Shown here piece by piece: positions 47,317 through 56,886 of a stretch of DNA of 64,000 nt. The position numbers and the translations under genes were made by a program. The notes beneath the pieces are model-generated. The model was not told where the DNA came from and did not search any database. It was given only the letters and a program-made list of their open reading frames with translations. Numbering within the stretch: position 1 is the first letter of the stretch; each line of letters opens with the position of its first letter. This DNA comes from Leptospira interrogans. Lineage in GTDB: Bacteria > Spirochaetota > Leptospiria > Leptospirales > Leptospiraceae. The DNA lies in contig NZ_FTNA01000009.1 of the NCBI RefSeq assembly GCF_900156205.1, positions 8,001 through 72,000 on the forward strand, in the 5' to 3' direction.

Positions 47317-49545
47317 ATGGAGAATGAAATGAGAAAAAAAAATTTTCTGAAGTTGGTATTTTTGATTGGGATTGTACTTATTTTTACGGTTAATACTTGG
47401 AACGAAGGTTGGTTTAGTAATCCTTCTTCCCCAAAATCTAAAAATCCCGATGTCGTTTTAGAAAATCAGACTCAGACACAATCGAAACAAATCTTATTTG
47501 GAGATTTGCACGTACATACTACATACTCCATGGACGCTTATGCAATTAGCTTACCCATGCTCAACGGAGAAGGCGCTCATCCACCTAAAGACGCTTGTGA
47601 CTATGCAAGATATTGTTCCGCTTTGGATTTTTGGTCTATCAACGATCACGCAGAAGGTTTAACACCAAAACAATGGCAGGAAGAAAAAGATCTAATTCGC
47701 CAATGTAATGCTAGTGCAGGAGATCCTAAAAATCCGGATATGGTTTCTTTCTTAGGCTGGGAATGGACCCAAATGGGAACCACTGTAGAAAGTCATTACG
47801 GACATAGAAACGTAATCTTTAAAGACACTGACGAGGATAAGGTACCTGCAAGAACTGTCGCGGCTTCTGGTCCTTATACAGAACTTTTTTCGGGTCCTCC
47901 TTTTTTGATGAGAAATATTTTAAAAATCGTCGCGCCTGGAGGAAATAGACAGGCATATTACGATTTTGCGGATTTTGTCACAGATCGTCTTTCTTATAAA
48001 CATTGTCCTTCAGGAGTTCATGTTAAAGAACTTCCAAAGGATTGTACCGAATGGGCCGCGACTCCCGCCGAACTTTTTGAAAAATTACAACAATGGAATA
48101 TACCTACATTAGTAATTCCTCATGGTAATACTTGGGGATTTTATACACCACCCGGAATTACTTATGATAAACAATTAAAAGGAAAGGATCATAACGAAGA
48201 CGTACAAAAGTTAGTCGAAATCTATTCAGGACATGGCAACTCTGAGGAATATCGTCCTTGGCAAGAAGTAAGTATTGATCGAAATGGCAAACCAGTTTGT
48301 AACGAACCTTCTTTAGGTTTTGAACCTTCTTGTTGGAGAGCGGGAGAAATCATTCGAGCAAGATGTTTAAAAGAAGGTGATTCTGCAAAAGAATGTGATG
48401 AGAAAGCATCTATCGCAAGAGAAAATCACGCAATTGCAGGTGTGTCCGGATTTAATACTGTTCCCGGAGCCGATCTAGATGATTGGGGAAACTCAGGACA
48501 ATGTCCAGATTGTTTTTTACCTGCGTTCAATTATAGGCCGGGTAATTCGGTTCAATATGCATTAGCAATTACTAATTTTGATAATCCTCATAAACCCAGA
48601 AATTTTCGTTTCGGTTTTATAGGTTCCAGCGATTCACATACTGCGAGAGCGGGTAACGGTTATAAAGAATATTGGAGAAAGGGGCTGACGGAAGCGTCTG
48701 GTCCAGAAAAACCAAACGCATTTGGTATGATGGAGCCTGCAAAAAATAGAAAAAAACCCGTCTCTAAATCAATACCTTTTAGTCCTAAAGGTCTGGGACC
48801 TTTTGAAATCATGGATAACGAAAGACAGGCCTCTTTCTTTTTTACCGGAGGTTTGGTTGCAGTTCATTCTAAAGGTAGGGATAGAGATTCGGTCTGGGAT
48901 TCTCTAAATCGAAAAGAAGTCTATGCAACTTCTGGAGATAGAATTTTACTTTGGTTTGATTTGAAAAATTCTCTGGGAGAAAAATCAGAAATTGTAGCAC
49001 CTATGGGTTCAGAGATTTCTTTTTCTCAAAATCCAACTTTCAAAGTGCGCGCTGTAGGAGCATTTAAACAAAAGCCAGGTTGTCCAGATAAAAGTGTTTC
49101 TGGAATTGGAGCCGAACGTCTACAAAGACTTTGTAAAGGAGAATGTTATCATCCTTCTTCGGAAAGAAAAAAAATTACTAGAATCGAAGTGGTTAGAATC
49201 CTTCCTCAAATTTCTTCGAACGAGTCCGTTTCCAAATTGATTCAAGATCCTTGGAAAACGTTTCGTTGTAAACCCGATCCATCCGGTTGTGAAGTTGAAT
49301 TTCAAGACACAACTTATTCCGATTTGGGAAGGGACGCGGTTTATTACGTTAGGGCAATTGAAGAAGTTTCTCCAGCGGTAAACGGAGGGCAACTACGTTG
49401 TGAATACGACGAACAAGGACGTTGTATCAAAGTGAAACCTTGTTACGGAGATTATCGCACCGATCCGAATGACGATTGTTTGGCGGACGTAGAAGAGCGG
49501 GCTTGGTCTTCTCCAATTTATCTAACTCAGCCGAAACAAAAATGA
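47317..49545 (+). CDS. DUF3604 family protein (PHP-like metal site), exported
   Basis: 742 residues. An N-terminal helix (FLKLVFLIGIVLIFTV) indicates export or anchoring. The DUF3604 domain begins ILFGDLHVHTTYSMDAYAIS, with His-rich PHP-type ligands; then FWSINDHAEG, SFLGWEWTQ, EIYSGHGNSEEY and FIGSSDSHTARAGNGYKE. The family is uncharacterised but looks like a periplasmic metal-dependent hydrolase. Cysteines are numerous in the second half. Start at ATG 47317; ATG 47329 has a better ribosome site (GGAG at 47319-47322). It is first in a same-strand cluster with a parvulin (49615), HupE (50460) and a TonB-dependent receptor. Confidence 0.87.
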   Translation: MENEMRKKNFLKLVFLIGIVLIFTVNTWNEGWFSNPSSPKSKNPDVVLENQTQTQSKQILFGDLHVHTTYSMDAYAISLPMLNGEGAHPPKDACDYARYCSALDFWSINDHAEGLTPKQWQEEKDLIRQCNASAGDPKNPDMVSFLGWEWTQMGTTVESHYGHRNVIFKDTDEDKVPARTVAASGPYTELFSGPPFLMRNILKIVAPGGNRQAYYDFADFVTDRLSYKHCPSGVHVKELPKDCTEWAATPAELFEKLQQWNIPTLVIPHGNTWGFYTPPGITYDKQLKGKDHNEDVQKLVEIYSGHGNSEEYRPWQEVSIDRNGKPVCNEPSLGFEPSCWRAGEIIRARCLKEGDSAKECDEKASIARENHAIAGVSGFNTVPGADLDDWGNSGQCPDCFLPAFNYRPGNSVQYALAITNFDNPHKPRNFRFGFIGSSDSHTARAGNGYKEYWRKGLTEASGPEKPNAFGMMEPAKNRKKPVSKSIPFSPKGLGPFEIMDNERQASFFFTGGLVAVHSKGRDRDSVWDSLNRKEVYATSGDRILLWFDLKNSLGEKSEIVAPMGSEISFSQNPTFKVRAVGAFKQKPGCPDKSVSGIGAERLQRLCKGECYHPSSERKKITRIEVVRILPQISSNESVSKLIQDPWKTFRCKPDPSGCEVEFQDTTYSDLGRDAVYYVRAIEEVSPAVNGGQLRCEYDEQGRCIKVKPCYGDYRTDPNDDCLADVEERAWSSPIYLTQPKQK

Positions 49546-49614
49546 ATTTGTTCTAAATCGGCTAGATTCTGACAACTATGATTGTCGAGTTCTAACTTTG
49601 GGAAATTTAGTAAA

Positions 49615-50463
49615 ATGTTTTTTGGGAAAAATATAGTTATAGGGCCTAAGTATTTTTTAGGCGCTGGGGCATTGTTCGGCTTTTTACTCGCTCTTATCGG
49701 TTTATTGTTTCCAGAAAGGGAAATTTTACTTTCCGATACGGTTGCGGAAGTAAACGGAAATTATATTAAAAAAGATGAATATTTTAGAACGTTAACTGCT
49801 CTTTCTTCCGATAGCAAAAATCCGATTACGGAAGAAGCTCGCGCCAACGTATTGGAGCGACTGATAGAAGAGGAATTATTGGTACAAAGGGGATTGGAGT
49901 TAGGTTTTGCAAGAGAAGATCGTTTGATCAGGGCTTCTATCGTGAGAGCTGTCATTCAATCCATCATTTCGGAAAATGTTTCTGAAAAACCGAACGTTTT
50001 AGAACTTAGGTCTTATTTTTTATTAAACCGAGATAAATTTTTAAAAACGTCTCGTTATCAAGTGATGGTTTATCAACAATCAGATGAAGTTTCCGCCACT
50101 CGGATTTCAAAAGAACTCAGAGAAGCCGGACGAACAATGGCACCTAATGTATATTATATTCCAAATACATTATTACCTTTGCGTAAACTTTTGGATTATT
50201 TAGGTCCGGATGTGGTTTTGGCTTTGGGAAATTTAAAATCCGGAGAAGTATCTGATCCGATAAAATCGGGAGAAAAATTTTTTGTAGTCAAGGTATTTGT
50301 TTTGGAGCCAGGTTCTACGCCTGATTTTGATTCCGTAAAGAAAGAAGTGGAAGCGTCTTACATTCAGGAAAAGGGTGACAGGACTTTAAGAGAATATTTA
50401 GACAAGTTAAAGGCAAAATCTAAAATAAAAAAAGCCTACCTAGTTCAGAGTAATAAAATATGA
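49615..50463 (+). CDS. Membrane-anchored parvulin-type peptidyl-prolyl isomerase
   Basis: 282 residues from ATG 49615; a TTG at 49582 would add 11. One N-terminal helix (FLGAGALFGFLLALIGLLF). A SurA/PpiC-like chaperone segment follows (TVAEVNGNYIKKDEYFRTLT, then VLERLIEEELLVQRGLELGF). Then comes a diverged rotamase region (residues ~150-250) with LKSGEVSDPIKSGEKFFVVK. Probably folds exported partners of the cluster, for example the receptor barrel or HupE periplasmic domain; this is inferred from position. Its TGA overlaps the HupE start (ATGA at 50460-50463), so the two are translationally coupled. Confidence 0.85.
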   Translation: MFFGKNIVIGPKYFLGAGALFGFLLALIGLLFPEREILLSDTVAEVNGNYIKKDEYFRTLTALSSDSKNPITEEARANVLERLIEEELLVQRGLELGFAREDRLIRASIVRAVIQSIISENVSEKPNVLELRSYFLLNRDKFLKTSRYQVMVYQQSDEVSATRISKELREAGRTMAPNVYYIPNTLLPLRKLLDYLGPDVVLALGNLKSGEVSDPIKSGEKFFVVKVFVLEPGSTPDFDSVKKEVEASYIQEKGDRTLREYLDKLKAKSKIKKAYLVQSNKI

Positions 50464-51668
50464 AGAAAATAATTTATTTTATTATTATATTATTTTTTTC
50501 AAATGAAATTTTTTCTCACAATAGGAGTGAGTCTTTTTCGGTTTGGAAGATAGATAAAAATATTCTTAGCGGTGTAATAACGATTCCGATTCGGGAAGTT
50601 ACTCGAGTTCCCTTTTTAGAAGGAGAAACTGGAGACTTATCAGATCATTTCGCTTCTTATATTCGGCCTCATATTGTAGTTCGTTCTGAAAATAAGGAAT
50701 GTTTTCTTTCCACACCGATTCGTCCTTTAAAGTCCAATTCGGCTTTTATACGACTGGAAATGATTTTCCAATGTGAAAATTCACCTCCGGATTTTATGAT
50801 TTATACTGGATTTTATGCTCCTTCTCATCTTCATTATTCCAGATTGAGTTTCGAAGACGGGAATATCTCTGAAAATTTATTTCAATCTAAAAGAACCGAG
50901 TGGAGTTTTAAAAAAGAATCTGCTTCTCAGTCTTCTGGTTTTTTTGGGTTTGTATTTGCAGGGATTGAACACATTGGGACTGGAATTGATCACATCGTAT
51001 TTTTATTAGCAGTTCTTTTAGCTTCTAAACATTGGAAGGAAGTTTTACTTTCGATTACAGGTTTTACCTTGGGTCATAGTTTTACTCTTTCAATCGCAAC
51101 GTTAAATAAAATCAAACCAGATACCTCGGGTATAGAAGCATTTATTGGACTTACAATTTTAATTGTTGCCGCTAAATCAGTGTTAGGTGTGGAAAAAAGC
51201 CGGAATCAAATTTCTTTTTGGGTCGCTTCTGTTCCTTTGATAGTAGGTTGGATCGTTTGGAGTTTACAGATCCGAGAAACTCACATTTTATTTGCATATA
51301 TAGGAATGTCCTTTTTCACTTTTTGTTATTTGTCTTTCAATCGGTATATAACGGATTCGAAATCAAAAGGTTTGTATTTGGGAATTACTACTCTTGCTTT
51401 TGGGATGGTTCACGGTTTTGGGTTTGCAGGATTTTTACTCGAGACTGGTCTAGATCGGGATCATTTATTAATTCCACTTCTTGGGTTTAACTTAGGTGTG
51501 GAAATAGGTCAGTTGATTTTAATCAGTCTTGTTCTTGGAATGATTTGGTGTTTGTTTCGAAAAATCAAACCTAAATTCAAAGAACGTGTTATTTTATCTT
51601 TATTGTTTCTACTTGCGACTTTAGGAACATATTGGTTCTTTCAGCGTAGTTTTCAAGTTCATTCTTAA
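50460..51668 (+). CDS. HupE/UreJ_2 family membrane protein
   Basis: 402 residues. A signal peptide (IIYFIIILFFSNEIFS) and a periplasmic domain of ~145 residues are followed by about seven helices. Family motifs are present: GIEHIGTGIDHIVFLLAVLL with two His and an Asp suited to metal, ITGFTLGHSFTLSIA, AFGMVHGFGFAG and GVEIGQL. HupE/UreJ proteins are nickel or cobalt permeases; members of this sub-branch with a periplasmic domain often sit beside TonB-dependent receptors. The substrate metal here is not certain. Overlaps the parvulin gene by four bases and ends 24 bp before the receptor frame's ATG. Confidence 0.88.
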   Translation: MKKIIYFIIILFFSNEIFSHNRSESFSVWKIDKNILSGVITIPIREVTRVPFLEGETGDLSDHFASYIRPHIVVRSENKECFLSTPIRPLKSNSAFIRLEMIFQCENSPPDFMIYTGFYAPSHLHYSRLSFEDGNISENLFQSKRTEWSFKKESASQSSGFFGFVFAGIEHIGTGIDHIVFLLAVLLASKHWKEVLLSITGFTLGHSFTLSIATLNKIKPDTSGIEAFIGLTILIVAAKSVLGVEKSRNQISFWVASVPLIVGWIVWSLQIRETHILFAYIGMSFFTFCYLSFNRYITDSKSKGLYLGITTLAFGMVHGFGFAGFLLETGLDRDHLLIPLLGFNLGVEIGQLILISLVLGMIWCLFRKIKPKFKERVILSLLFLLATLGTYWFFQRSFQVHS

Positions 51669-51692
51669 ATACATTTATATTTGATTTTAAGA

Positions 51693-54206
51693 ATGAAATT
51701 AATTTATAAAATATTAATATTATTTTTAAAAGATTTTTGCTTTCGATTTCTGGTTTTTGATTTCTTGTCTAAAAAAATATATTTGGTTTTATTTTGGGTG
51801 AGATCGTTTGAAACGTTATTAGAACTTATCTCAGAATTTCAAAAGTGTAAAAAAACAAACTTAAATATAATAAAATCAAGTCGGTTTTGGAACGGGTTCT
51901 TGAAAACAAAATCGTTTCAAAAAGTTTTTCTTTTTCAAAAGATGCGTATCTTGGGGAGTTTGGTCGTCTTTGTAAATAAAAGTTTATTTAGAAATTTAAG
52001 AACTTATTTTAGAAACTTGTGGTGTGGGAACTCATACCGAAATTTAGCCACAGAAAAATCGTTTAAATTCGGAGATTCTGCCCTAAGAGACATAACTTGC
52101 GGGAACTACTGCATTTTATTAAAAATATTTCCAAGGTTTGTAGATTTCTTTGGAGTTTTAAAAATAACTCCAAAATGGATTTTAAAGATAATTAGTATAT
52201 TATTTATTTCTAATGTTATAATGGCTCAGGAACCAAACACAGAAAAAGAAGAAACAAAAAAGAAAGAAATTGTTGTTACCGGAAAAGCGGATTTTACAAA
52301 TTTAAACTCGGCTAGCGAAGATACGGTTCGATCTGAACAAATTCGATCCAGGCCAATTTCTAGAACGGGGGAAATTGCAGAATTTGTTCCCGGAATGATT
52401 GCTACTCAACACAGCGGATCGGGAAAGGGAAATCAATATTTTTTGCGCGGTTTTAACTTAGATCATGGAACCGATTTCGCTTCTCATGTGAACGGGATTC
52501 CGATCAACAATCCTTCTCACGGACATGGACAAGGATACACAGACCTCAGCTTTCTCATTCCCGAACTGATTGAAGAGATTAAATTTAAAAAAGGAGTTTA
52601 TTCTGCAGAGGAGGGGAATTTTTCTTCAGCCGGTTCTATGAACGTATCCTACTTTCGTTCTCTTCAAAAAGGAATCGTTTCTTTAGAAGGTGGGACCTTA
52701 GGATATGCAAGGGCGCTCGTTGCAAAATCCTACAAGATTGGTCGCGGTAGTCTGTTGTATGCTTTGGAAACTTCGCATTATGACGGCCCTTGGACCGTTA
52801 AAGAAAATTATAAAAAAGTCAACGGGGTTGTTAGTTACAGCGGAGGAGATGAACAGAATGGTTATCGTATATTAGCAATGGGTTATAGAGGAAATTGGCA
52901 TACAACTCACCAAATTCCTAAAAGAGCGATAGGCCATGAACTTAGAAGGTTTGATACAGTTGATCCTACCGACGGGGGTTTTACAAATCGAGCTTCGATT
53001 TCGGGTGAGGCGCAGCATACCGACAAAAATACACATGCAAAAATTTTAATTTACGGTTTATATAACGATCTTTCCTTATTTTCAAATACAACCTACTATC
53101 TTGATGATCCGATACGTGGGGATCAAATTGAGCAAACAGATAGAAGAACAGTGTCCGGTCTTAAATCTAGTTATAAAATACGATCCGTATGGGATGAAAT
53201 TAAATTTGAAAATTTATTCGGATTTCAGATGCGAAGAGATTTTATCAGGAATGCGCTCTACCATACCGAAAAAAGGGCTGAGTTGGATATAGTTCGATCT
53301 AATCAAATTATCGAAACGAATATATCAGTATATTATGAAAGTAAAATACACTGGAGTTCTAAAATAAGAACTATTATTGGGCTTCGTGGAGATCAATTTC
53401 AATTTCATGTAGATGATCGTAATTCGGAGTTAAACGATCGAAAACGTTTTTCAACCGCTAATCCAAAAGGAGGAATTGTTTTTGGTCCTTGGTTAAATAC
53501 AGAAATTTATTTAAACGCAGGTAGAGGATTTCACACAAACGATGCAAGAGGACTTACCAATAAAGAAAATACTTTCACTCCGATAGTAAGATCGTATGGA
53601 GGAGAATTTGGAGTTAGAAGTATGGTTTTTGAAAATTGGAAAACTGTGTTGAGTCTATGGCAGTTAGATTTAGATTCCGAACTCATATTTGAAGGAGATT
53701 CGGCTTCGACCGTAGCCAGTAGATCCAGTACTCGAAGGGGAGTAGAATGGTCCAATTATTTTGAACCGATAAAGGGTTTAATTTTGGATTCGGAAGTGTC
53801 GATTTCCAGATCTAGATTTAGAGGGGACGAAAGCACAGGAAATTTTATTCCAGGTTCCATTGAACACGTTTATTCCGGTGGAATTACTCTCAAAGAAACA
53901 AACGGTTTTTTTGGTTCGATCCGAGGTAGATATTTTGGTCCCAGGGCTTTGATAGAAGACAATAGCGTCAGATCTCCTCCTACGACTTTATTCAATTTTC
54001 AAATAGGAAAAAAGTTCAACGATGTATGGAGTATTGTATTCGAAATAATGAATATTCAAAATGCAAAAGTAAGTGATATAGATTATTATTATGCGTCAAG
54101 ATTAAAATCAGAGCCAGAAGGCCCGGACGAAGGCGGATACAATGATATACATACCAGACCCGCTTCTCCACGTTCTATTCGGTTTGGTGTAAGAGCTTCA
54201 TTTTGA
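51693..54206 (+). CDS. TonB-dependent receptor, 5' region overwritten by repeat
   Basis: The open frame from ATG 51693 gives 837 residues (a TTG at 51681 adds four). Only the part after residue ~155 looks like a receptor. A signal peptide-like WILKIISILFISNVIMAQ precedes the TonB box EIVVTG. The plug follows (QIRSRPISRTGEIAEFVPGM, GKGNQYFLRGFNLDHGTDF, GIPINNPSHGHGQGY), then a 22-strand-type barrel ending SIRFGVRASF. Receptors of this type import metal chelates. The first ~150 residues are basic and aromatic with no homology expected. Their DNA contains family A motifs (52022-52130). MKLIYKILILFL at the very start may be the old signal peptide start. Confidence 0.85.
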   Translation: MKLIYKILILFLKDFCFRFLVFDFLSKKIYLVLFWVRSFETLLELISEFQKCKKTNLNIIKSSRFWNGFLKTKSFQKVFLFQKMRILGSLVVFVNKSLFRNLRTYFRNLWCGNSYRNLATEKSFKFGDSALRDITCGNYCILLKIFPRFVDFFGVLKITPKWILKIISILFISNVIMAQEPNTEKEETKKKEIVVTGKADFTNLNSASEDTVRSEQIRSRPISRTGEIAEFVPGMIATQHSGSGKGNQYFLRGFNLDHGTDFASHVNGIPINNPSHGHGQGYTDLSFLIPELIEEIKFKKGVYSAEEGNFSSAGSMNVSYFRSLQKGIVSLEGGTLGYARALVAKSYKIGRGSLLYALETSHYDGPWTVKENYKKVNGVVSYSGGDEQNGYRILAMGYRGNWHTTHQIPKRAIGHELRRFDTVDPTDGGFTNRASISGEAQHTDKNTHAKILIYGLYNDLSLFSNTTYYLDDPIRGDQIEQTDRRTVSGLKSSYKIRSVWDEIKFENLFGFQMRRDFIRNALYHTEKRAELDIVRSNQIIETNISVYYESKIHWSSKIRTIIGLRGDQFQFHVDDRNSELNDRKRFSTANPKGGIVFGPWLNTEIYLNAGRGFHTNDARGLTNKENTFTPIVRSYGGEFGVRSMVFENWKTVLSLWQLDLDSELIFEGDSASTVASRSSTRRGVEWSNYFEPIKGLILDSEVSISRSRFRGDESTGNFIPGSIEHVYSGGITLKETNGFFGSIRGRYFGPRALIEDNSVRSPPTTLFNFQIGKKFNDVWSIVFEIMNIQNAKVSDIDYYYASRLKSEPEGPDEGGYNDIHTRPASPRSIRFGVRASF
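52022..52130. repeat. Diverged family A repeat inside the receptor reading frame
   Basis: TGTGGGAACTCATACCGAAA, then TTTAGCCACAGAAAAATCG and TTGCGGGAACTACTGCATTT, then TATTAAAAATATTTCCAAGG. Same block order as 28030-28186. Elsewhere these motifs are intergenic; here the frame happens to be open through them. Confidence 0.6.
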
Positions 54207-54333
54207 AGAGTAGCGATTTTTCTCTAGAATGGTGGACACGTTCTTGCAAAAGCAAAAAGATAAAAAGCGCGGCTTATAAAACAACACTATCAAGTTTTTA
54301 GAAATTTAAATTTTGAAAAAATGGTATAATAGA

Positions 54334-54666
54334 ATGATGGTTCAAGACTCAATTCGAATACTTCCTTATAAAAGAACTCGATTTCGTGCTACGGTAGAAT
54401 CCGTTCTACACCATAAAAACCAGGAACAATCTAAAATTCTATTGTATGATATTCGTTTATTGATTTCTGGAAAATCGGTGATTCAATCTCAATTGTTTTA
54501 TTTATCTAGAAAATTCAGATCTATGAATCTCAAACCGGGTGATGAAATTGAATTTGACGCGAGAATTAAACCGGATCGAAAAGGGATTTCTTCGCATTCA
54601 ATTCGACTAAATTATCCAACTAAAATTTTTCGTTATCATTCGGGAAGTGAACATCTGTTATTTTAG
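54334..54666 (+). CDS. Small hypothetical protein, OB-like
   Basis: 110 residues from ATG 54334; a TTG at 54313 is also in frame. Basic, beta-rich sequence: ILPYKRTRFRATVESVLHH, KILLYDIRLLISGKSVIQSQ, FRSMNLKPGDEIEFDARIKP. The end of the motif (LKPGDEIEFDARI-KPDRKG) is reminiscent of OB-type barrels, but no family is named. It lies 127 bp after the receptor gene, so it may or may not belong to that cluster. Confidence 0.65.
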   Translation: MMVQDSIRILPYKRTRFRATVESVLHHKNQEQSKILLYDIRLLISGKSVIQSQLFYLSRKFRSMNLKPGDEIEFDARIKPDRKGISSHSIRLNYPTKIFRYHSGSEHLLF

Positions 54667-54710
54667 TGTTTTACACGTTTGACTTACTCGATCCTCAATA
54701 AATTTTATCC

Positions 54711-54880
54711 TAAGAACCTGCCTAAATTCTAAAAGATGTGGGAACTCACATAAGAGTTTAGAAACGAAAGTTACAATCAAAACTTGTAAATTGCTTTAAG
54801 TGACGTAATCTGTGGGAACTGCCACATTTTGTTACAAACTTACAGAAGATTTTCCTTCCAGTTTTTGGGATAGGCTCTAA
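54711..54880. repeat. Family A element
   Basis: From AGAACCTGCCTAAATTC to TTTTTGGGATAGGCTCTAA. It holds TGTGGGAACTCACAT near 54739 and the palindrome TGTGGGAACTGCCACA at 54811-54826. It ends about 30 bp before the DedA ribosome site. Confidence 0.65.
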
Positions 54881-54908
54881 ATACAATCTACAATACGACT
54901 CGCAAGTA

Positions 54909-54914
54909 GGGAGG
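54909..54914 (+). promoter_or_regulatory. Ribosome binding site fixing a TTG start
   Basis: GGGAGG lies four bases before TTG 54919. No nearby in-frame ATG exists, so this site decides the DedA start. Confidence 0.75.
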
Positions 54915-54918
54915 CAAT

Positions 54919-55563
<645 letters not shown>

Positions 55564-55604
55564 GAATTTTTAATTTAAAAAGCTCGCCCAAATATTAATA
55601 AAAG

Positions 55605-56612
55605 ATGAACTTAAGAGAAAGTTTTATTTCTAAATTCGCGGCGAGTTATGTAAAACCTAGATTTGAAATTTGGTTTGCTGCCATATTGATTCCTGAAAAT
55701 GACCAGGCTTTTTGGATAAGATATTCTACTCTCAATCCTAGAAACAACCGTGATTTGTATTCTACGGGGGCGGTTTGGGTTTCTTTGTTCGATCGTAAAA
55801 ATCCAAAAAATCATCGAACCGTTGCACAGTCTTTTCCTTACGAAGACGTTTCAATTGGAGAAAATTCGATCGAATTTCCTGAAGCTTCGGTGGGACCGGA
55901 TCATATGAACGGAAAAGTCCAAACCTCACAATCGGAAAATTTGGCTTGGGATTTGGAATTTAGACATCAATTGGAACCTGCCACACACTTACCACGTTGG
56001 TTAGAAAAAACTCCGATTCCAAAAACAAGAAGTATCGTTTCTTCACCTTTTACGGAAGTTGCAGGTTGGATTCAACTTGCGAATCGTAAATTTACATTCC
56101 AAAATGCGAATGGACATTTTAACCATATTTGGGGAACCAATCGAGTATCTGAATTGTTTTGGACTTTTGTTCCTAAGTTTGACGATGATCCAGACAATTG
56201 GTCTATGGAAATTGTAACGGTTCGACCTCAACAGTTTACTCCTAGTTTGACCTTTGTTACACTTCTAAAAGGGGGAGTTCCTATTCATCAACATTCTATC
56301 TTTCGTTCTTTGAGAAGTACTACAAAGGTAGAATATCCGAAACTACGTTTTCAAACTCGTTTAGACGATTATGAAATATTAGTGGAAAGTGAAATGGACA
56401 AGGATCAAATTGCGGGTTATATTTACAGAGATCCGGATGGAAGTCCTAGATACGTAGAACAAAGTGATATAGGAAGTGCAAAATGTGTTATACGGCATCG
56501 CGGAAAAGAAATTGTCCTAAACGCAAAACAAGCCGCTGGGGTCGAGTTTCATGGACTACGTCCTTGGAGAAAGGATCATCAATATTTGGATCCTTACCAA
56601 AATAAATATTAA
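55605..56612 (+). CDS. Lipocalin-like protein (CrtC/tocopherol-cyclase-like)
   Basis: 335 residues, all-beta, no signal peptide. The central motif NANGHFNHIWGTNRVSELFW resembles the H-x-W-G ... W-F-W signature of carotenoid hydratase CrtC and tocopherol cyclase folds. Earlier, KFAASYVKPRFEIWFAAILI and FWIRYSTLNP also fit. Ligand is probably hydrophobic. The relation is by motif only and not secure. A DUF2804 protein of similar character lies at 6052. It sits 42 bp after DedA, so a joint role in membrane lipids is conceivable. ATG 55605. Confidence 0.68.
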   Translation: MNLRESFISKFAASYVKPRFEIWFAAILIPENDQAFWIRYSTLNPRNNRDLYSTGAVWVSLFDRKNPKNHRTVAQSFPYEDVSIGENSIEFPEASVGPDHMNGKVQTSQSENLAWDLEFRHQLEPATHLPRWLEKTPIPKTRSIVSSPFTEVAGWIQLANRKFTFQNANGHFNHIWGTNRVSELFWTFVPKFDDDPDNWSMEIVTVRPQQFTPSLTFVTLLKGGVPIHQHSIFRSLRSTTKVEYPKLRFQTRLDDYEILVESEMDKDQIAGYIYRDPDGSPRYVEQSDIGSAKCVIRHRGKEIVLNAKQAAGVEFHGLRPWRKDHQYLDPYQNKY

Positions 56613-56886
56613 ATTTTTTTAATTCATTTTTGTAAACGAACCTGTAAGAACTTTCATTTAAAAAAGTATATTCTGATTTTCTATATCCAGTTCACGTTAT
56701 ATGATTCATTTTCTTGAAATAATATTAACGTGTGTTTGATATAAGAAGTTTATTTTATGAAAATTAATCTTTATGCAAAAAACGAAATGTAGTAACTCTT
56801 ATAAATCTGAATTTTACAGATCTATGTCTAAAATTGTAATAGTTTCCATCTCAGCTTTTTTACGGAGGTTATCCAAGTTATATAAA

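Noticed and set aside
51681..51692. TTG at 51681 as receptor start
   Set aside because: ATG 51693 is four codons downstream in the same frame; neither is well supported because of the repeat, but ATG is preferred.
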